This document shows, piece after piece, positions 61,401 through 64,000 of a stretch of 64,000 bases of DNA. Origin of the DNA: Plasmopara viticola (Eukaryota > Oomycota > Peronosporomycetes > Peronosporales > Peronosporaceae). Where the stretch lies: positions 186,001 through 250,000 of the forward strand of contig MBPM02000094.1 in the NCBI GenBank assembly GCA_001695595.3. The letters are read 5' to 3'. The position numbers and the translations under genes were made by a program. The number at the start of each line of letters is the position of its first letter. The stretch's first letter is position 1. The notes beneath the pieces were generated by a model. It saw nothing but the letters and a program-made list of their open reading frames with translations, had not been told where the DNA came from and made no database searches.

Positions 61401-62480
61401 CCCAATGAATGGTGTGAAGACTGTTGTTATAAGTTTGCTGTGGTCCTTATTTCTGTGCCTTCACGAACAAGGGCATCCTGGTCAAGATTTTGCTCCTAAA
61501 GAATACAGGTCTTACCGTGTACTATGAGTTGGTGGCCTGTCCGTATTTATCAACTTTTGAGGTGCGTGTTTTTCGCCACGATAGAGTATTAAACTTTCGG
61601 GGGGCTTCCTTACCTGGATGGCTCTCGTGACCTCGTCGCCCGCGGTATGAGCGCAGTGTTTGTCGACGTAGCCTTTAATAAAGGCACAGCCTTTGTTATA
61701 GCTGCAAACTTGGGCACTAAAGTCGATTTTGGTGAAACGCATCTGTAGAAGCCAAATAATCTATTTAAGAGTATCTAGGTCAATTTTAAATACCTTGGCC
61801 AAACTATAGACCTTGTTGCTTCGTGTTTGGGGACGTTGTGGCCAAAACGACTTTTCGTATAAAATCAAGAGTGATATAATAAATTCATCAGATGTAGCCC
61901 AAGTCTGAGTGAAGAGATAAGTACTAATATGTTTTAGAAAGCCGAGATTTTATGACAAAGGCTGGCTTCCCGTTAGATTTGGAAAGTGGTGGCTCCTATT
62001 GCACGACAAGTTCCTACGTCTGTTCGTCCTGATAAACACTGAGGCGTAACGTAAAATTCACATTTCTTGCGTAAGATTTAGAGTTCTTTGCGGTGCATTT
62101 TCAATATTTCAGGTAGCTATACATTGTATTTAATAAACCAGGACTTGAACCGACATTTATTGCCTACGTCGATCCCCTCCAAACCGTTGTTTACCAATTG
62201 TCGCTACCTAGAAAATCTTTTTGCAATCCCGCTTAGTGTAAGGTGCTTTACGAGCATATCACAACCTTGTTTAAGACACATCAGTTACTTTCAATTAAAA
62301 ACATTTTACTCACGTTGCCTGCGGTGATGATGTGTGTGTCGATGCTCTATATTTACGCAGCTATGACGCTGTCACCTCCCAGTCTCAAGTATATTATGCC
62401 TAACTTCGTGCGTAAACGAAGAAGATGCTCGAATAGAAGTGCGGTCTAATTACGCAAAAAGCGCCTAGCCGGAGTTGATA
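58500..62480 (+). mobile_element. Ty3/gypsy copy of the old family, RH to 3' end
   Basis: The plus strand shows PLYVKELLAVWDIFLG (RNase H, KELLA) at 58895-58945, a linker near 58995 that in a shifted frame gives a SRRPDY-like run, LFVCRLSKIVHLAPVLASI in the integrase core at about 59505-59560, the GGCGCCATATTCACGGACC marker near 59795, the HPTF equivalent near 60180, the AFNKGTAFVIAANLGTKVDFGETH block at 61670-61745, and the common tail to about 62480. It is the most complete 3' half of this family here. Confidence 0.75.
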
Positions 62481-63056
62481 AGAAGTGGTCGGAATAAAGC
62501 TAAATTTTGATGTAGCACACAGCAAGACACAAAGACATCTACAGAGGTAATAGTGTTATGCATACACATCCATGGATCGAAGGTGCGATGACATGCTTTA
62601 GCTAAATAAGATTTAGACTAACTTCTTGATTAAATGAGCCGACACATATTATTCTGAAATTAACACTGGAGTTAAATTCATTTTGGTGTCTTCTGACATA
62701 CGTTTCTGTGTACCTCAAGTATTTTTTTGTTCTTGCACGCGATCACATCACATAGCAAACCCGGGGAATATCGATGGCCTGATCTAAATAGACCATATTT
62801 GCTTAAGATTGCTAACGAGGTGGGTATGGAATATAATAAATTTTTCGTACTGACCATAGTTCGGGGTGCGGAAAAATCAGGTACACTACTTACCGTAATA
62901 ACGGGCGATGATACGATAATTCGTCAGGCTCAAGTAAGTAAGATGAAGGGTTCAAATTGTGGCTATTAGTTGATATTGCGAAGAAATGAAGACAGGTAAG
63001 CACCACAATCATTCTATCCACTTTTTCGAGTAAACATTGGGGATTAACTTTCAGTA
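62481..63056. other. Unassigned stretch
   Basis: An 80-codon plus-strand frame (62727-62969) has no recognised domain or relative in the window. No gene is supported. Confidence 0.3.
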
Positions 63057-63069
63057 CATCTATAAATAT

Positions 63070-63397
63070 GTAATGTAATAAATGTATTACGTTATCGCGT
63101 TGCCCAGTTATGCACGTGCTAGGCTCAGTCTGGCTTGTCCACGGCATAGAGTGGTGTCCGCATACGTCAGGTCTCGTTCGGCGGGCAGTGCAGCCAGCAC
63201 CGAGGTCGTGAGGGTCTTCCATTATTTTGCTTAGCTCTGACTTGGTAAGAGCCCAGGTGGCGCCCGGTGCTGGAGACCGTCGCGTCGAGGGTGAGACTCG
63301 TTAAAGACCTGCAGATGCCCTAGAGCACCTGCCCGAAGCGCGCGAGCATTTAGCCCCCACGCTTGAAAGGAGGGCGTCACCCCAACCTTTTCCAAGC
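63070..63397 (-). mobile_element. Short LINE-derived element, copy 3
   Basis: Flanked by catctataaatat (63057-63069) and catctatgaatat (63398-63410), a 13-bp duplication with one change. Composition and junctions equal the copies at 31721 and 36965. Confidence 0.85.
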
Positions 63398-63489
63398 CAT
63401 CTATGAATATATTCATTAAAAGTTCTACTTTCGAAATTAATGACAACGCGGGTTTATTTGTAAGTACTAGAATAAAAAATAAGCTTACA

Positions 63490-64000
63490 ACGAAGCGCAA
63501 CTTCTGACTTAAACCCTTGGGCCTTCTCACGAGTAGCGTCACCTTTTCTGATCGTCAAATCCACAGCCAGACGTTTGTCCGGGAGTTGTAAGAAAGTTGA
63601 CTTGAATGAGAACGCAAAAGAAGTTACATTTGGTCGGGCACCTTTTGCCCTGATAAATTTGCGCATTCCGCAACGGTCAATGGTCAAAAAGACTCCACAA
63701 GCAAAAAAGGCTAAGATCATGCAAGGCTCTCGCATGCACAAGAAGATGTGAACACTGTAGGAGAAAAGTAAATGTGGCGTTTCTCAAGTTCTTCAACCTG
63801 CCATTTACTAGTAATCGCAAGAGATGGCTATATTAATTTTAAAAAGCATTAACGGAAAATTAACACTGTACAGCTAGCAGCCATATCGTCGTAGCATTCA
63901 CGAGCCTGATAGACGGGTGAGTTGTAAAGGGTTTGTAAGAAGTCAATTTTGTAATGTTAGTCATCATGTACGACCATTTTTTTCGGGTTGTTGCTGCGTC
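63490..64000 (+). pseudogene. RxLR effector relic, cut by the window end
   Basis: The plus strand aligns with the middle and C-terminal parts of the intact effectors. SSVTFSDRQ near 63535 corresponds to the serine block of the modules, the DNA at 63655-63710 aligns with the region after module 2, VNVAFLKFFNLPF near 63770 corresponds to HAAFLEAFNLPF, and MLVIMYDHFF near 63960 to LAIMYELFYDF. Stops and frame changes are frequent. The sequence stops at the window edge, so the end is unknown. Confidence 0.7.

Noticed and set aside
1..64000. CRISPR array, bacterial operons or prophage
   Set aside because: There are no regularly spaced repeats. Coding style, LTR, LINE and SINE elements and RxLR genes show a eukaryotic oomycete genome.

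Overview
The window looks like oomycete nuclear DNA, most likely a downy mildew of the Plasmopara type. It has two long single-exon RxLR-dEER effector genes with signal peptides beginning MRGAYY, in a matrix of decayed Ty3/gypsy, MULE, LINE and SINE DNA. No housekeeping gene, tRNA gene, rRNA gene or CRISPR array is visible. The genus is inferred from the signal-peptide style and is not proven. All family assignments come from reading motifs by eye; no database search was possible.

Only two genes look intact: 4064-5626 (+) and 32736-34310 (+). They are paralogues of 520 and 524 residues with signal peptide, RxLR, dEER, a duplicated module of about 105 residues, a lysine-rich tract in the second module and a shared C-terminal domain. 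Six dead relatives are present: 14823-16055 (+), 16640-18360 (-), 41048-41165 (+), 50175-50350 (-), 52531-53853 (-) and 63490-64000 (+). The 3' flanks of the two genes and several relics also match each other. In at least two places a gene of type A is followed after about 2 kb by a relic of a second type B with the same signal peptide. The locus therefore appears to have grown by duplicating an A-B pair with its flanks, and most copies then decayed.

Mobile DNA by region. A decayed MULE transposase (1740-3784, -) ends just upstream of the first effector. A structurally complete but mutated Ty3/gypsy element (6739-13918, -; LTRs, 5-bp duplication GCGGG, gag-PR-RT-RH-INT order) is inserted in the 3' flank of the first effector, and a 1.1-kb TIR element is nested in its left LTR. 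A tRNA-derived SINE with a perfect 11-bp duplication (17770-18083) sits inside an effector relic. A LINE supplies one 1.15-kb internally deleted copy (34863-36013) and three copies of about 325 bp (31721-32044, 36965-37286, 63070-63397), all with target duplications. An older, heavily decayed second Ty3/gypsy family makes up much of the rest (1-540, 19508-25400, 28053-29400, 36330-39130, 41166-43440, 43640-46260, 47870-49990, 54270-56150, 58500-62480).

The old gypsy copies frequently point inward at effector units, plus-strand copies on the left and minus-strand copies on the right. The window reads as an effector nursery: a repeat-rich compartment where secreted host-targeted proteins are copied, recombined and lost. 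About 8 kb (parts of 0.5-1.7, 18.4-19.4, 25.4-28.0, 29.4-31.7, 46.3-47.4 and 56.2-58.5 kb) could not be assigned.
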